A DNA stretch of 64,000 nucleotides from Schizophyllum amplum. Taxonomy: Eukaryota > Basidiomycota > Agaricomycetes > Agaricales > Schizophyllaceae. The position numbers and the translations under genes were made by a program. The notes beneath the pieces were generated by a model. It did no database searches, had not been told where the DNA came from, and saw nothing but the letters and a program-made list of their open reading frames with translations. The stretch is from assembly GCA_007026445.1 (NCBI GenBank), contig VDMD01000002.1, forward strand, positions 1,364,001 to 1,428,000. The letters run 5' to 3'. Positions 1-12,161 of the stretch are shown here, piece after piece; position 1 is the first letter of the stretch; each line of letters begins with the position of its first letter.

Positions 1-1834
1 AGGTGTACATGAACATCGCATGTTTGCCCGAGGAGATCGAGCCGGGCGTGACATCCCACGTCGAGCACAATCCGACAAATTTTCTCTCCATCCTTGCCAA
101 TATGACGCCGTTCTCCGACTTTAACCAGAGTCCGCGAAATATTTACCAGTGTCAGGTAAGCCCATTCGATACTAAAATGGATCTGTATCTGACGCGAGGT
201 GCAGATGGGTAAACAAACCATGGGTACCCCTTCGACCGCGATACGACATCGTACGGACAACAAGCTCTACCGGTTGCAAACGGGTCAGAGCCCGATCGTA
301 CGCCCTGCGCTTCACAACACGTACGCAATGGACGCATTCCCGAACGGCACGAACGCTATCGTCGCTGTCATTTCGTACACGGGATACGACATGGAAGACG
401 CCATGATTCTCAACAAGTCTGCGCACGAGCGCGGCTTCGGCTATGGCACCGTCTACAAATCTTCCATCGTCGACTTGAAGGACCAGAAGGGGGCGACGAA
501 GTCCTCATCAGCACCAACGTTGCACTTCGGTCTCGGCAAGGACATCAAGAGAGGTGGAGATAAGCCGCATCCTGCTACCGAGTTTGTCGGTGAGGATGGT
601 CTCCCGCTAGTGGGTGTCAAACTCTCGGCGGGTGATCCGATGGCTGCTTTCATAAGCGACGTGACTGGGCGGACACAGTTCCAGAAGTACAAGGGCGACG
701 AGCAGGCGTACGTCGACCAGGTCCGGTTACTGGGCAAGTGTCTCGATTTCTTTCATACACGCAGTGTATAGCTAACCATCAACTACAGGTAGCGACAATG
801 GCGACTCCGAGCTGCAGAAAATCCAGGTCACCCTCCGCATCACTCGTGCACCCGTCATCGGCGACAAGTTCTCGTCCCGTCACGGGCAAAAGGGTGTCTG
901 TTCGCAGAAGTGGCCCGCGGTCGACATGCCGTTCAGCGAGAGCGGCATGCAGCCCGACGTCATCATCAACCCGCACGCCTTCCCCAGTCGCATGACCATC
1001 GGCATGTTGGTCGAGAGCATGGCAGGTAAGGCGGGCGCGATGCACGGGCTCGCACAGGACGCGACGCCGTTCAAGTTCACCGAGGAGGATACCGCTGTCG
1101 ATTACTTCGGCAAGCAGCTCCTAGCGTCGGGCTACAACTACTACGGCAATGAGCCGATGTACTCGGGAATTACGGGGCAGGAGTTCGCTGCCGATATCTA
1201 CCTTGGCGTTGTCTACTACCAGCGCTTGCGGCACATGGTGCTAGACAAGTTCCAAGTCCGGACAACTGGTCAGGTCGACCCGCTTACGCGACAGCCTGTC
1301 AAGGTACGTTCCGTACTCATGACAGCTTGCATCCACTGATCATCTTGCTAGGGTCGTAAACGCGGTGGTGGTATCCGTCTGGGCGAAATGGAGCGTGACG
1401 CTCTCATCGCCCATGGGACGTCCTTCCTTCTCCAGGATCGTCTCATGAACTGCTCCGACTATTCTACTGCGTGGGTATGCCGGACGTGCGGCAGCCTCAT
1501 CTCACTTGGGTACGACGACGTAGCACTCGGCGAGCGAGTCGTCGGCCGAGACGGTGCCTTCCGGCCCACAGGGCCTGGTGGCGAGTACTGCAGAGTGTGT
1601 CGCAAGGCGGCAGAGGAAGAGGACGAGCGCGCAAGGCATACGATTGGAGCCGACGAGGGCGCAAATCGACTACCACCAGCGGCCGACGTGCGTGTGTCAA
1701 TACCGTCGCAGAACGTGCTGGGGACGGCCAAAAAGGGCGGCGATCTGGATGTTGTCGCCGTCCCGTATGTGTTTAGGTACCTCTGCGCCGAGCTGGCGTC
1801 GATGGGTATCGCTGTATCTTTAGAAGTACAGTAG
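1..1834 (+). CDS. RPA135: RNA polymerase I second-largest subunit, C-terminal part (5' end outside window)
   Basis: This subunit forms, with RPA190, the catalytic core of RNA polymerase I, which transcribes rDNA in the nucleolus. The visible part starts inside an exon. Exons are about 3-155, 205-737, 793-1303 and 1352-1834, and the frame is kept across all three introns. The acceptor of the second intron is ambiguous by a few bases; 792 keeps the frame. Family landmarks are FNQSPRN, MGKQTMG, the active-site segment [26 protein letters not shown] and a C-terminal zinc ribbon with CRTCGS and CRVC pairs. [10 protein letters not shown] points to the Pol I form rather than Pol II or III. The stop lies 231 bp from the convergent aminotransferase stop. 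The identification is firm; only the missing N-terminus limits it. Confidence 0.95.
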
Positions 1835-2065
1835 TTGTCGCATTCTTTGTTGTACTGCTGCATATCGCTCTGTTCATGTTCTCATCTGTCATGTTGCAAT
1901 GCTACCTCATCGACATCATCGATACATGTTCAGTCGTGCTCACGCGGATATTGCCAGTTCCAGTGTGATCATGCCTTCCGGCTTCGATATGAGCATCCAC
2001 GAAACGATAAATTACAATGGGCGTAGTACATAGTGTAAAAACAGGCGTGCAAGAACAGTCTCTAA

Positions 2066-3684
2066 CTAAGGGAACGCGACGATGTGCGAGTCGTTCGCTG
2101 TCGAGTTGATTTTGCGGCAGACCTCGACGAGGACGTGGCCCAGGCGTTCGAAATCTGCCATCTACAAAGCAATTGTCAGTGATCCAGTACACCTGTCCCG
2201 TTTTGCCATCCAGCGTACCTCGGCATAGACCTGCGCACAAGCGCGCACCCACCAAGAGCCGTTGAACATGTATGGCACGGCGTATGTCCGGTACGTGCCC
2301 AACGTCTCGGTGTGGAAGAGCTGGAAGACCTTCGGTCCCGGAATACTGGTGTCGATGGGGAGGCGCACATTCGCCTGCCAGAGCCCATTAGCTACCGCGC
2401 GACATTCCACAAGCAGCTCGGCGCACCATGTTCGCAACCAGCTCTCCGTCGCCCTTGGGCGAGTCAAGCACCTCCGTGCCGAGGATTTCCGCGACGCGGA
2501 GCCCGCCCTTGACGGCGAGGGCGTGGCAGTAGGTGTTGATCTTCTCGTCGCCGCCGATCTGCCGCCGGAAGTTCAGCGCGGGCACGATGCTCATGTATGC
2601 GAGCCAGTCCGCGAGGCCGTTCCCTGGGGGTTCATGAGCGGATGTCTGAGGGGGTTTATGGAGTACTAACAGTAGAACTGCGTGACGAATTTGTTGGGGT
2701 GGATTTGGTGTCCGGGGCCGTCGTTCACCATGGCGGGAATGAGGGGCTGCATCATCTCCTGATGACTGATGGTTGGAGTGAGTTCAGGGATGCGATGGAC
2801 TCTGGAAGACAGATAAGTACCGGAAGGGAATCTGCATCAAGGCGCTGCCGCGCTTGGCGTAGAACCACTTGCTGCAATTCTATTGTTGTTTGAGTATGAA
2901 GACGCAGAGCTAGAGGCAACCGACATACCGCTACAAAGAAGTCCGCATCAATCTTCTTCAGCTCCAGCTTTTCCTGGCCGAGCGAGTGCGCCGCGTCTAC
3001 CAAGCTCCACGCTCCCTCCTCCTTGCAGATTTTCACCATCTCCCTCCACGGAAGCAGCACGGCCGGAGTCGACGCAATGCTGTCGATGATGATAACGAGC
3101 TTCGCATGCTCGGGCATCGCAGCACGCCACTGCTTCAACTGCACGCGGAAATTCTCCAAGATCGTCGCGTGCGTCGCGGGGAGCCCGAGCTTCAGCATCG
3201 CCGTCCGTGGCGCGGTCTTGAACTGCGCGAGCGACTCGACCGCGCGGATGACCGTGTCGAAGCAAATGTCGCTGCGCACGAGGATGTCCTCCGCGGACCA
3301 GGAGATGCTCCGGAGGATGGTGTTCACGCCGGTGGCGGTGTTGGGGACGAAGACGCAGGTGTCGGTGTCGGCGCCGACGTACTTGGCGATGGCCTCGCGC
3401 GAGGCGTCGATGGAGCGCCAGAAGCGGCCCGTGCGCATGAAGAGGTCGGGGTTGGTCTCGCCGACATGGGCCATCCGCTGAGTGGCCTCCTCAACGAAGT
3501 GGGGGATGACACCGAACGAACCTATGTGAATTGTGATGGTTAGTGTCGGGAGGGCGGAGGGAATTGGACACGTACCATTGTTCAGGTGTACGAAGCTGGG
3601 GTCGAGCTGGAAGAGAGAGCGCGACTGGTGCCCGAACTCGGGCACGTTCTTGAGGACGAGTTCATGGGAGTCGGTGAGCTGCAT
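2066..3684 (-). CDS. PLP-dependent class V aminotransferase, isopenicillin N epimerase-like
   Basis: Seven exons on the minus strand: 3684-3576, 3521-2929, 2879-2821, 2765-2671, 2623-2427, 2374-2219 and 2161-2066, giving 434 aa. The fold is that of class V aminotransferases. An N-terminal LNNGSFG motif is split by the first intron, a PLP-binding VDAAHSLGQ contains the Asp and His, and the Schiff-base lysine lies in NCSKWFYAKRGSALM. The substrate cannot be read from sequence. Known relatives include isopenicillin N epimerase, cysteine desulfurase-like lyases and fungal Egt2, the C-S lyase of ergothioneine synthesis; Egt2 is a possibility, not a conclusion. No signal peptide is seen, so the enzyme is probably cytosolic. 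A minus-strand TATAAAG lies about 60 bp upstream of the ATG. Confidence 0.88.
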
Positions 3685-4577
3685 CTTCGGGTGTTTGGTT
3701 GGGGGGTGCGGAAGTAGGCGTCGGGGACGCGACGTTGAGCTTTATACGCGACATGTGTGATGGTATCAGGACGTGTGCGGCCCTAAGTAACAAGTTGTTT
3801 GAGCAGGGGGACGGGGTTAGTAGGTGATTCCCCATTGGTGCGGCGTATCGCCTCAGCGACGACCGAACGCGCAAGTTGACGTTGAGGTAGAGGATCGAAG
3901 TAGAAAAATTGTAGGCGACTGAGCCGATGGAATTTCAGTGTTCCAGCGATGGTAACCTTGTGCGCGCTCACCATTTCGGGCGTTATACTTCGAACGTTGG
4001 CCAGATGGTTGCGAGCAAGCCGCACTGGGTACCCTTTGGATGTCAAGGACATATGCACAACGAATGTATTGATGGAAGCACTGACTGCAGATCATCGCGC
4101 TACAAACAATGAACGGTACTTGAAGCTTGAAGCTTGAGAGAGAACAGGGAACGGGAATTTCATTGCAAACAAAGTGCTACTACGTAGGTGAATGTGTACT
4201 TCGCTTAGTACTCGGATGCTCATAGATAAAAACAGAGATGAACTCTTGAGCATTCAAGCGTGGAGCAAGAGTAGCTGTTGATCTTCCACACCGCCAGTAG
4301 AAGCGACGAAGGCACTGTGAGCCGTGTCCCTAGGCAAAAGCGAGTGGGTAATGGGAGAAACAGAAGTCACGACAGAAGACGGAGAAAACAAACACTTGTA
4401 TTGCTGGAATGAGAGAGCTGCATGATGGCAGAAGACAAGACGCGACGTGAAAATTTGGTTTATATGTGGTCTTGTGTGACGTTGTGTGGCTGGGTCCTCG
4501 CGCCAAGCGGCAGACGCCATCGTCCATTGTTCTCCTTCTCGAGCCTTCATTACGCCTGCACCCCGACCGGCCCAGCA
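3685..4577. other. Divergent intergenic region, aminotransferase / FG protein
   Basis: This 0.9 kb spacer separates two divergently transcribed genes and should hold both promoters. Short reading frames are present on both strands but show no family motifs. Near 4122 there is a small run of CTTGAAG repeats. No RNA gene or mobile element was recognised. Confidence 0.6.
3740..3746 (-). promoter_or_regulatory. TATA-box candidate of the aminotransferase gene
   Basis: TATAAAG reads on the minus strand about 56-62 bp upstream of the predicted ATG at 3684. The spacing would place a start site near 3710 and leave a short 5' UTR. Assigned by motif and position only. Confidence 0.4.
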
Positions 4578-7500
4578 ATGGCCGACATCGACGACATCCT
4601 CGGCGGCGATCTCAAGCCAGCTCCCAACACCGGCTTTGCTGCCTCGTTCGGCGCCAAAGCCCTGCTTACACTCCTTCTATTCGGCCTCGCTTATGTCGCT
4701 TGGCTGTCCGCCCAACGCTGGATCGCAGACTGGCGCCAGAGGTCATACCAACTGTGCGTCTGCCTCTCAGGGCTTTTGAGTGCATACTGACTCTGTGATG
4801 CAGACACTTCCGCCGCAGCCATGGCATTCCGGACTACGACACGCGTCCGTTCGAAATAGCGCTGGCGGACGTGCGACGCAAGCAAGAAGCCAAACAGATA
4901 CGAGCACCGGGAAGCTTGGCATCTCCTGCTCCCGAAGCTACCCCCGCGTCTCCGGTTAAGCAGCGGGCCGTGCGGTTTGGTGCGTCGTGCGACCGTCCAT
5001 GATGAATCACTACTAACTTGTCACAGTTTCTGACGACCGTCAATCGCCCTACACGCATACTCCCCAAGGCTACAATGATTACGACGCACGGCCTCAGGCA
5101 TACTCTACCGCGTTCAGCCAGTGCGTCATCTATTCGTAGCGCCACATTAACTTGCATTGACTTCCTGGCAGATCTAATACCAACATGTACGATTCCGGCG
5201 ATAACTCTGGACCCTCGCATCCAGCAGGATCATCTTACAATACAAGGTCGTCACCTATGAAGTCCACGCGTCGTGCCGTTCCTCTGCAGAGAGAATTCTC
5301 CCTGCCCCACGAGGGCGTTAAGCGCGCACTGGGTGATGACGTAGAGGAGGATGAAGAACACGATCCCAAGAAACTACGCTTACAAGGCGAGGATTTTTCT
5401 GGTGGCGACAACCACCCACGCTGGCATCACAACCGTCCCATTGACAACAAGCGCGGCTCTAAGCGCAATAATGAGGAGGTCGAGGATGTGGACGACGAAG
5501 AAAGCGCGGCCATGAAGAAGCGCGATAAACGTGCGCGCAAGGTCTCCCAAGACAGTGCCGCGCCAGAAGCTTCCCAAAGCGAGGAGTCCGATGTCAATAT
5601 GGATACCGATGTTGACATGGACGACCAGCCGACCAACCTGGCTAATGCACGCCTGCGTGGGAAGAAGCGGGACCGCGACGAAGCTGGCTCCACGGTCGGC
5701 GACGACGACATCTCCGATCAAGACCGCGATAGCAAGACCAAGCGGCAGCTTAAGCGCTCCAAGCGCAAGTCGTCCGGTCAGATCAAGCGCGAGGAGAATG
5801 ATGGGACACCGGTCAAGGGCAAGAAGAGCAGCCGGGGCAAGGGCAAGCGACACACTCAGTCACCCTCTTCACCGGAGAGCGACGTGACAATGGAGGATTC
5901 GGGCGCTCGCACGCCGCCGCGCACGGAGGGCGAGGAATGGGTCTCCAATGGCGTCAAGTACAAAATGGGGCCTGACGGCGTTCGGCTGCGTTGGACACTT
6001 GTCAAGGAGATCGTCCCCAAGTATCCCATGGTAAGTCTCGTCCTTTGGATCATCGTTCTCAACCTTGCTTACATATCGCCACAGCCGCAGGATTCTGTGC
6101 ACAATGACCGCGACGACTCGATGCCAGTCTGCGTGTACGTTTGGTACACAGACGCACAGTACGCTGAGGCGAAGAAGAATTTTTTGCTTGGCACTCAAGT
6201 AGCCCCAGATTCCCCCAGCAAAGGCAATGTGAGGAATCCCATTATCATCGCACTTCTGTCGCCCGGCTGACGCTTGAGGCTCAGGCAAGACGTTTGGAGA
6301 ACGGCAAGCCGTTACTATGGCAAGACCCCAACTTTACGAAGAACAGCACACCCCTTCGCAAGGCCTCCAGCGATAACTTGCTCATGCTGTCGAACGGCGG
6401 GACAGAGGAATCAAACCTCGACTCGCCTTCTCTTGGCCTCACCAACAAGAGAATAGGTTCTGTATTCCCAGGCAAGCAGACACGGCCTGACAGTCTAGTG
6501 CGCAGCCGCCCCCTCAGCTGGTATGAAAAGCAGGAGCTGGAGGCGGACGCAAGGAGGCGTCGCCAGGAGTTGGAGCGCCAAGAGGAGGACAAGAACAAGC
6601 CACCGGTACCCGCTATAACCGTGTCCTCTCCGCTGGCCGGTCTACCAGCCAAACCGGCAGATGCGCCAAAGCCTGCTTCAAGCCTACTTGGTATGCCGGC
6701 GACAGTGCCTGCGGCTGGCTCCCCGTTGAAGTTTGGCTTCACGGCCCCGACAGCTTCTACGCCGGCAGCGAACCCGGCAGCACCGGCCGACAAGCCTGCC
6801 TCAGCCAGCACCGTACCTAGCTTCTTCTCGAAGCCTGCGACGGCGGAACCCGCGAAACCCACGGAGGCTCCGAAGCCGGCAGAGGCGCCCAAATCCATGT
6901 TCAGCTTCCCCAAGCCAGCGAACCCGAAGCCTGCAAGCGCTGCGAAACCGGAGGCACCGAAGCTCAGCCTGTTCTCGCAACCCACGGCTCCTGCTGCTTC
7001 GACGACACCTGCGGCGGCAGCGGCTCCTGCGTCCGCGCCGCCGACCAATCCGCCGCCGTTCAGCTTCCCGAAACCCGCGGTCCCTGCTCCTGCAGCAGCT
7101 CCGAAACCAGCTATGTCATTCAGCTTCGGCAAGCCCACGGAGGTGCCGAAGTCTGCGGAGGCGCCGAAAACTGCAGAGCCGCCCAAACCCGCGTCGTCCT
7201 TCAGCTTTGGGAGCAAGCCCGCGGAGGCGCCCAAGTCGGCCAGTGGATTCAACTTTGGCAAGCCTGCGGAGGCAGCAAACCCGGAAGAGAAGGCGGGTGC
7301 TGCACCGCCGGCGGGGCAGTCGAACTTCGGCTTTGGGGCGAATGCTGGCGGTCCCGCATCTGCGGCCCCGTCCGGCTCTGGCTTCAGCTTCGGGAATCCA
7401 TCCGCTGCTCCAGCTCCGGCAGCGCCAGCTTCTGCGCCAGCAAGCACACTGTCATTCGGCTTCGGGAACAAGGCTGCAGAGAACAAGCCAGCGGAGACGA

Positions 7501-8372
7501 AGCCAGCATCAGGATTTTCCTTTGGGTTCGGATCGAACAATGCGGAGAAGAAAGATGGCACGGCGCCGGCAGCGCCGTCGCTGTTCGGCCAGCCGACCAA
7601 CGGTGCGAGTGCGTTCGGGAAAGCGCCATCTCCCGCGTCCAGCGCTTTCGGAAAGCCGGCCGAGCAGCCCCAGACGAGCGGACCATTTGGTAGCACGAAC
7701 GGCGCTGCATCGACGTCTGCGTTCGGAAAGCCTGCGGAGGCGCCGAAGTCTGCTTTTGGCGGGTTTGGGGCGGCACCGGCTGCAGCACCTGCTGCCGGCG
7801 AGACCCCCAAGTCTGCTTTCGGGGGCTTCAGTGCTGCTGCAAACGGCGCGCAGTCGTCGTCTTTCGGTGCTCCTGCTGCTGCCGCGACTCCTGCTGGAGG
7901 CGAGGCGCCAAAACCGTCATTCTCGTTTGGTGCGCCCTCCGCGACTGCAGCGGCACCGAAAAGCGGGTTTGGCTTTGGTGCGTCATCCAATGGGGACGCG
8001 GCTAAGCCCGCTGAGGCGCCGAAGTCGGCGTTCGGCTTTGGGGGTGGCGGTGCGACTAGCACTCCGACGCCCAGCACGCCTGCGGCGAAGACGCCTGCCG
8101 CGTTCGGCTTCGGCGGTGCGCCTTCTACGCCAACCACGGGGGGGTTTGGCGCTGCGCCTAGCACGCCGGCCGCACCGGCGCCTGCGGCTGGAGGCTTCGG
8201 CGGCTTCAACTTTGGGGCGAAGAACGATACGACGACGCCGCAGGGCTCGCCGGCGCCGTTCGGGCAGGTCAACGGAAGCGGGCAGGCCAACGGACAGGCG
8301 CAGCCGTCCGCGAGTGGAGGGTTCAGCTTTGGGCAACCGAGCGGGTCGTTCACTTTCGGGCAGAAAAAGTAG
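4578..8372 (+). CDS. Membrane-anchored FG-repeat nucleoporin-like protein (POM121-like layout)
   Basis: Six exons (4578-4753, 4804-4979, 5027-5120, 5172-6030, 6085-6228, 6285-8372) give 1178 aa. The start at 4578 is the first ATG that puts a short acidic tip before one hydrophobic helix at residues about 26-45. Then come a disordered, lysine/arginine-rich region with several NLS-like clusters (KKRDKRARK, KRSKRK; about 190-350) and a folded-looking segment at about 400-475 (EEWVSNGVKYKMGPDG, VCVYVWYTD). The tail from about 630 to the end is rich in Ala and Pro with more than 25 FG, FGFG or SFG motifs, ending in FTFGQKK. FG repeats form the permeability barrier of nuclear pores, so a pore role is inferred. 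A helix plus NLS plus FG repeats on one chain is the layout of vertebrate POM121; orthology is not shown. An N-terminal amphipathic helix of Nup1 type is the alternative reading. Confidence 0.82.
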
Positions 8373-9750
8373 GCGGTATGTCATAGGAGGGGGATGGTTT
8401 GGAGTGGAGTGGAGTGAGGTTTGAGGGGAGCGAGCTAGCTTGAGCGGAGGGAGGCTGAGTGGAGGCGATCATGAGGGTAGCCTGGCGATATCGACGGTGG
8501 ACGATGCGACGTGTTCCAGGCTTGTAAGTACTATGGTTTATGGTACTCCATGCATTCATCCACCGTATCTCATACATACGCCATCTGTATCTATATTACC
8601 CATCATCGCATTGTTTGAGGACAACCTTGCGAGCCAGCGGACGACCTTGAGGCGGAGCTTGGCTATAGGTTATGGGCGATCCAGTGGACGGGGCTTTGAG
8701 GAAGACGCGAAGGAAGGGGCGGGCACACTCGGAATTGCCACAATATACAACACTTAGCGTATATAAAGAACGGAGGGTAGTCCCCGAGACTGACGTGCCG
8801 GAGAGCTTGACTGACTGTCCGCTTACGACGGGGGAGGGGATCTGGGACTTGGAGGAGACGGGCTTGCACTCAGTGTTTGAAGCCGACGTGGTGGCAGTAC
8901 GGACGACGCGTTAGCATTAGCAAGCGGCACGCAAGTTATACAGTTCCTTCACTGTATGTGTCACAGCATTTGTATGATGGGCTGCGTGAAGACTTCGATG
9001 TAGTGGCAATCCGACCTTGTCCGGGTGTACAATACGCACAACCGGGGTGGCAGTCACCGCCAGGTAGTCACGTACTTCAATCATCGAACACGTGAGAAGA
9101 CCGGCATGTCCTGCCTCTCTTGTCTTCAAGTTCTACATTCATTCACCGGTGGCAGGCCTCAGGCTCTCGCAGGCCTGTCGTAACGGCACTCACCTGGGTG
9201 TGTCTTCACCCACTCAAGTACTCAGCTTTGATTGGCTGGTGAGGCTGCCTCCGAAGCACGTGCAGTGGCACTGGCCAATAGGACCCCAGAGCACGAGTTG
9301 GAGTTCATATAACTTTAAGTATTTTGCATCCGCTCTCCGTCTTTTTTTCTGCTGCCTTGCCAGACCTGGGCCTGAAGGGAGCTTTCAGTGAAGGTACATC
9401 TGCTGGGCATTGTTATCGATTTTCGAGATGATATGATGATCTGGGATGAGTGTACATATACAGATGGGTGATACTCCCCACAGATGATTTGTAGAGAGTA
9501 AATGGGCGGGGGACAGCAATCAATAGTCCAGTGTGCATCCAGAAGCCAATGGGCGGGCGTGGGCCCCGGGGTTGCGATGCGGGCGTCTGGTCTCGAACAG
9601 GTCCAGGTCGACTCGGATCGTCGGCGCGGCACTTGCTTTCGGACGGGATTCATACATCATCACCTCCCACAAAAAATATCCGAGTCTTCTGCTCTTCGCC
9701 TTGTCCTTGTACGCTTACCTGATTCTTGCTACTGCGCCGCCCCCACTGGC
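8373..9750. other. Intergenic region upstream of OFD1
   Basis: The 1.4 kb between the FG-protein stop and the OFD1 start holds no convincing gene. It contains CACGTG E-box sequences near 9085 and 9257, CCAAT boxes in both orientations near 9231 and 9275, and a GGGTGAT at 9466. The last is loosely like a sterol-regulatory element, too weak to call. A reading frame open from 9502 runs into OFD1 but adds no conserved residues. Confidence 0.5.
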
Positions 9751-12161
9751 ATGGTCAAGTCTCATGAGCGCTCCCCCGACGCCGCCGATGCTGGCCTCGT
9801 CAAGCGTCTCAAAACCGCTGCCGCGGGGTCCACCGCTGTGGAGGACGATGTCGAGGCCCGCTTCTACGACGGCGTCCTCGCGCACACAACGATCGCCCGC
9901 ATGAACAACATGTATCGCAACAGCCAGCCGTTTCACTACGCGCTCGTCGACAAGCTGTTCCAGGACGATCTGCTCAAGCGCGTCAAGGACGAGTGCATGA
10001 GCGAGCTCAGCTTCTCAGAAAAAGAGACCGACATCTACAAGGTGCGTTCCAGTGCTATCCCCCCTTGCTCAGCGCTCACGGCTTTGCTCCCCTCGCAGGT
10101 CAAACAGACGGGTGACCTTGCGTCGCTCAACTACCTCACGCCCGACCAGATCTCCCTCCTCCCCAACTTGCTCGCGCTCCGCAATGCCCTGTACTCGCCC
10201 AAGTTCCGCAGCTTCATCCGCTCTGCCACCGGCTGCGGCCCGCTTTCGGGCTCGAAGCAGGACATGTCTGTTAACTCGTACACCAAGGGTGCGTCCCGCC
10301 CAGTCTCCCCCTCCCTCCCGATCGTCCGCTCATCTCGCGCAAAGGATGCCATCTCCTCAACCACGACGATGTGATCGGCTCGCGCCGCGTGTCATACATT
10401 CTTTACATGCCCATACCAAACTACCAGCTCTGGCAACCCGAGTGGGGCGGCGCGCTAGAGCTCTATCCCGTCAAGGAGACTGCGACCGGCCAGCTTGAGC
10501 CGGAGCCAGTCCCCTTCCGCACGATCCCGCCGAGTTGGAACCAGTTTATCTTCTTTGAGGTCCAGCCGGGCCGCAGCTTCCACTCGGTTGAAGAGGTCGT
10601 AGTGGGTGGCGAAGGCGAGGACGGCCGCGAGCGACTCAGCATCAGTGGCTGGTTCCATGCCGCCCAGGAGGGAGAGGAGGGTTATACTCCCGAGCTGGCG
10701 AGCGATATCAAGAGCTCGCGCGAGCAGCTGGTGAGAACACGGATCATCTCCCTTCTTCAACATCTGTCTCTGGCCTTCGCCAATGTATCTCCTCTGTCCC
10801 CTTTGCGAACAGCGTCATCAGAATTGCGTCGCTCCTGCTGTTCATACATGTTCACGATGCCCGGTAGAACATGCCCGCTGACGAACATGCCCCGCACTAG
10901 ACTTCGACGCACACCGAGTTCAAGACGTACCCAGAAGAGAGCGCCACACCCATGCCCGACACCCAACTCGCCGACGAGCACGTCGCCTTCTTGTCCGAGT
11001 TCCTCAACCCCGTGTACCTCCAACCGCGCACCATGAACGCGCTGGCCGGGCGCTTCGTCGAGGAGTCCTCCCTCGAGCTACACTCCTTCCTCAAGGAAGC
11101 ACTCGCCTCGAGCTTGGAACCCCGCCTGCGCGAGCTCGACGCGCGCGACGGCCTTGGGCCCGAGCGCGGCGGGCGTGTTCCATCCCACGCCTGTGGTACG
11201 GGCGAGGGCAGCGCATGGCAGCTGCGCGGGCCACCGCACAAGTGGCGATACTGCCAGCTAAAGCCTCACACGCCGGGCGCGGTCGCGGAGGCGGTCACGC
11301 CGCGGGCGGCGGCGCGCACGTCGGACGAGATCGTGCGGAGCCTGCAGGACGAGCTGTTCCCCAGCCCGGCGTTCCGCGCGTGGCTGGCGGTGGTGTCGCG
11401 GCTGCTGCCGCTGCGGCATGCGGTGGAGGCAAGGCGGTTCCGGCCTGGTATGGATTATACGCTGGCGACGAGTGAGGAGAGGGAGGCTCGTTTGGACGTA
11501 GTGCTGGGGCTCACGCCGCAGGTGACGGCCTCGGAGGACGATGGTCGGTCTGCGGACTCGCGAGGCTGGCAGGTTGCCGAGTGGGGCGGGTGGGAGGTGC
11601 GTGGTCCAGGGCTCAGCTTGCGAATACCGCTGACGATGTGCGCAGTGCTATATGGCCCCCCACAACGAAGAAGACGACCCGGCAGTCTATCGGTCAAGCA
11701 TACACAAGAAGTCGCGCGGCGGAAAGCCGAACGCCGACGCGGAGGATGCGGACGCAGACACGGAACACGATGAGGATGAGGAGACCCTCACGAGCGGGGA
11801 GAACGGCGAAGGCGCGACCGGGAAGGAAGCCGATGGCAAAGAAGCGAACGGTGAAGTCACAAACGGCGCGGCGACAAACGGACATGCGCCGACCGTGGAG
11901 ACTGACGGGGAGGAGGACGGCGTAGCTCCGGAGGCGAGCATGGACGTGGACGAGGAAGAGGAGGACAGCACGTTGCTGACGGTGCAGCCCGGCTTCAACC
12001 GGCTGCTGCTCGTCCTGCGGGACGAGCGGGTGATGCGGTTCGTGAAGTACGTGTCGGCGGCCGCGGAAGGCTCGCGATGGGACGTGTGCGGCGAGTACGA
12101 GGTCGGCGTGATGCAGGAGGAGGAAGAGGAGGAAGAGGAAGACCTCGCGACTGAGGCATAG
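9751..12161 (+). CDS. OFD1: Prolyl 3,4-dihydroxylase, Fe(II)/2-oxoglutarate oxygenase (TPA1/OFD1 family)
   Basis: Five exons (9751-10041, 10099-10288, 10345-10730, 10901-11596, 11646-12161) give 692 aa. The enzyme family hydroxylates a proline of ribosomal protein uS12; in fission yeast Ofd1 also controls turnover of the SREBP Sre1 in response to oxygen. The catalytic half shows the iron-binding HxD in CHLLNHDDVIGSRR (about His167, Asp169), a probable distal His near 240 in GRSFHSVEE, and GWFH further on. The second half is the degenerate oxygenase-like C-terminal domain (WEV, CYMAPHNEEDDPAVYR, QPGFNRLLLVLRD, MRFVKYVS). A strongly acidic, low-complexity stretch of about 100 residues is inserted inside this domain before QPGFN, and the protein ends in a Glu run. 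The fourth intron-bounded gap (10731-10900) is unusually long for this window at 170 nt. Confidence 0.92.

Noticed and set aside
7384..7788. Minus-strand frame opposite the FG repeats resembling a basic protein
   Set aside because: Shadow of a low-complexity coding region; no independent support.
6281..8353. A 690-codon open frame on the minus strand across the FG-repeat gene
   Set aside because: It is the mirror of a Pro/Ala/FG-rich repetitive exon, where stops are rare on both strands. It has no domain, and the plus-strand product is clearly the real one.
8756..8764. TATATAAAG as TATA box for OFD1
   Set aside because: It lies about 1 kb upstream of the OFD1 ATG with no gene start nearby, so assignment would be arbitrary.
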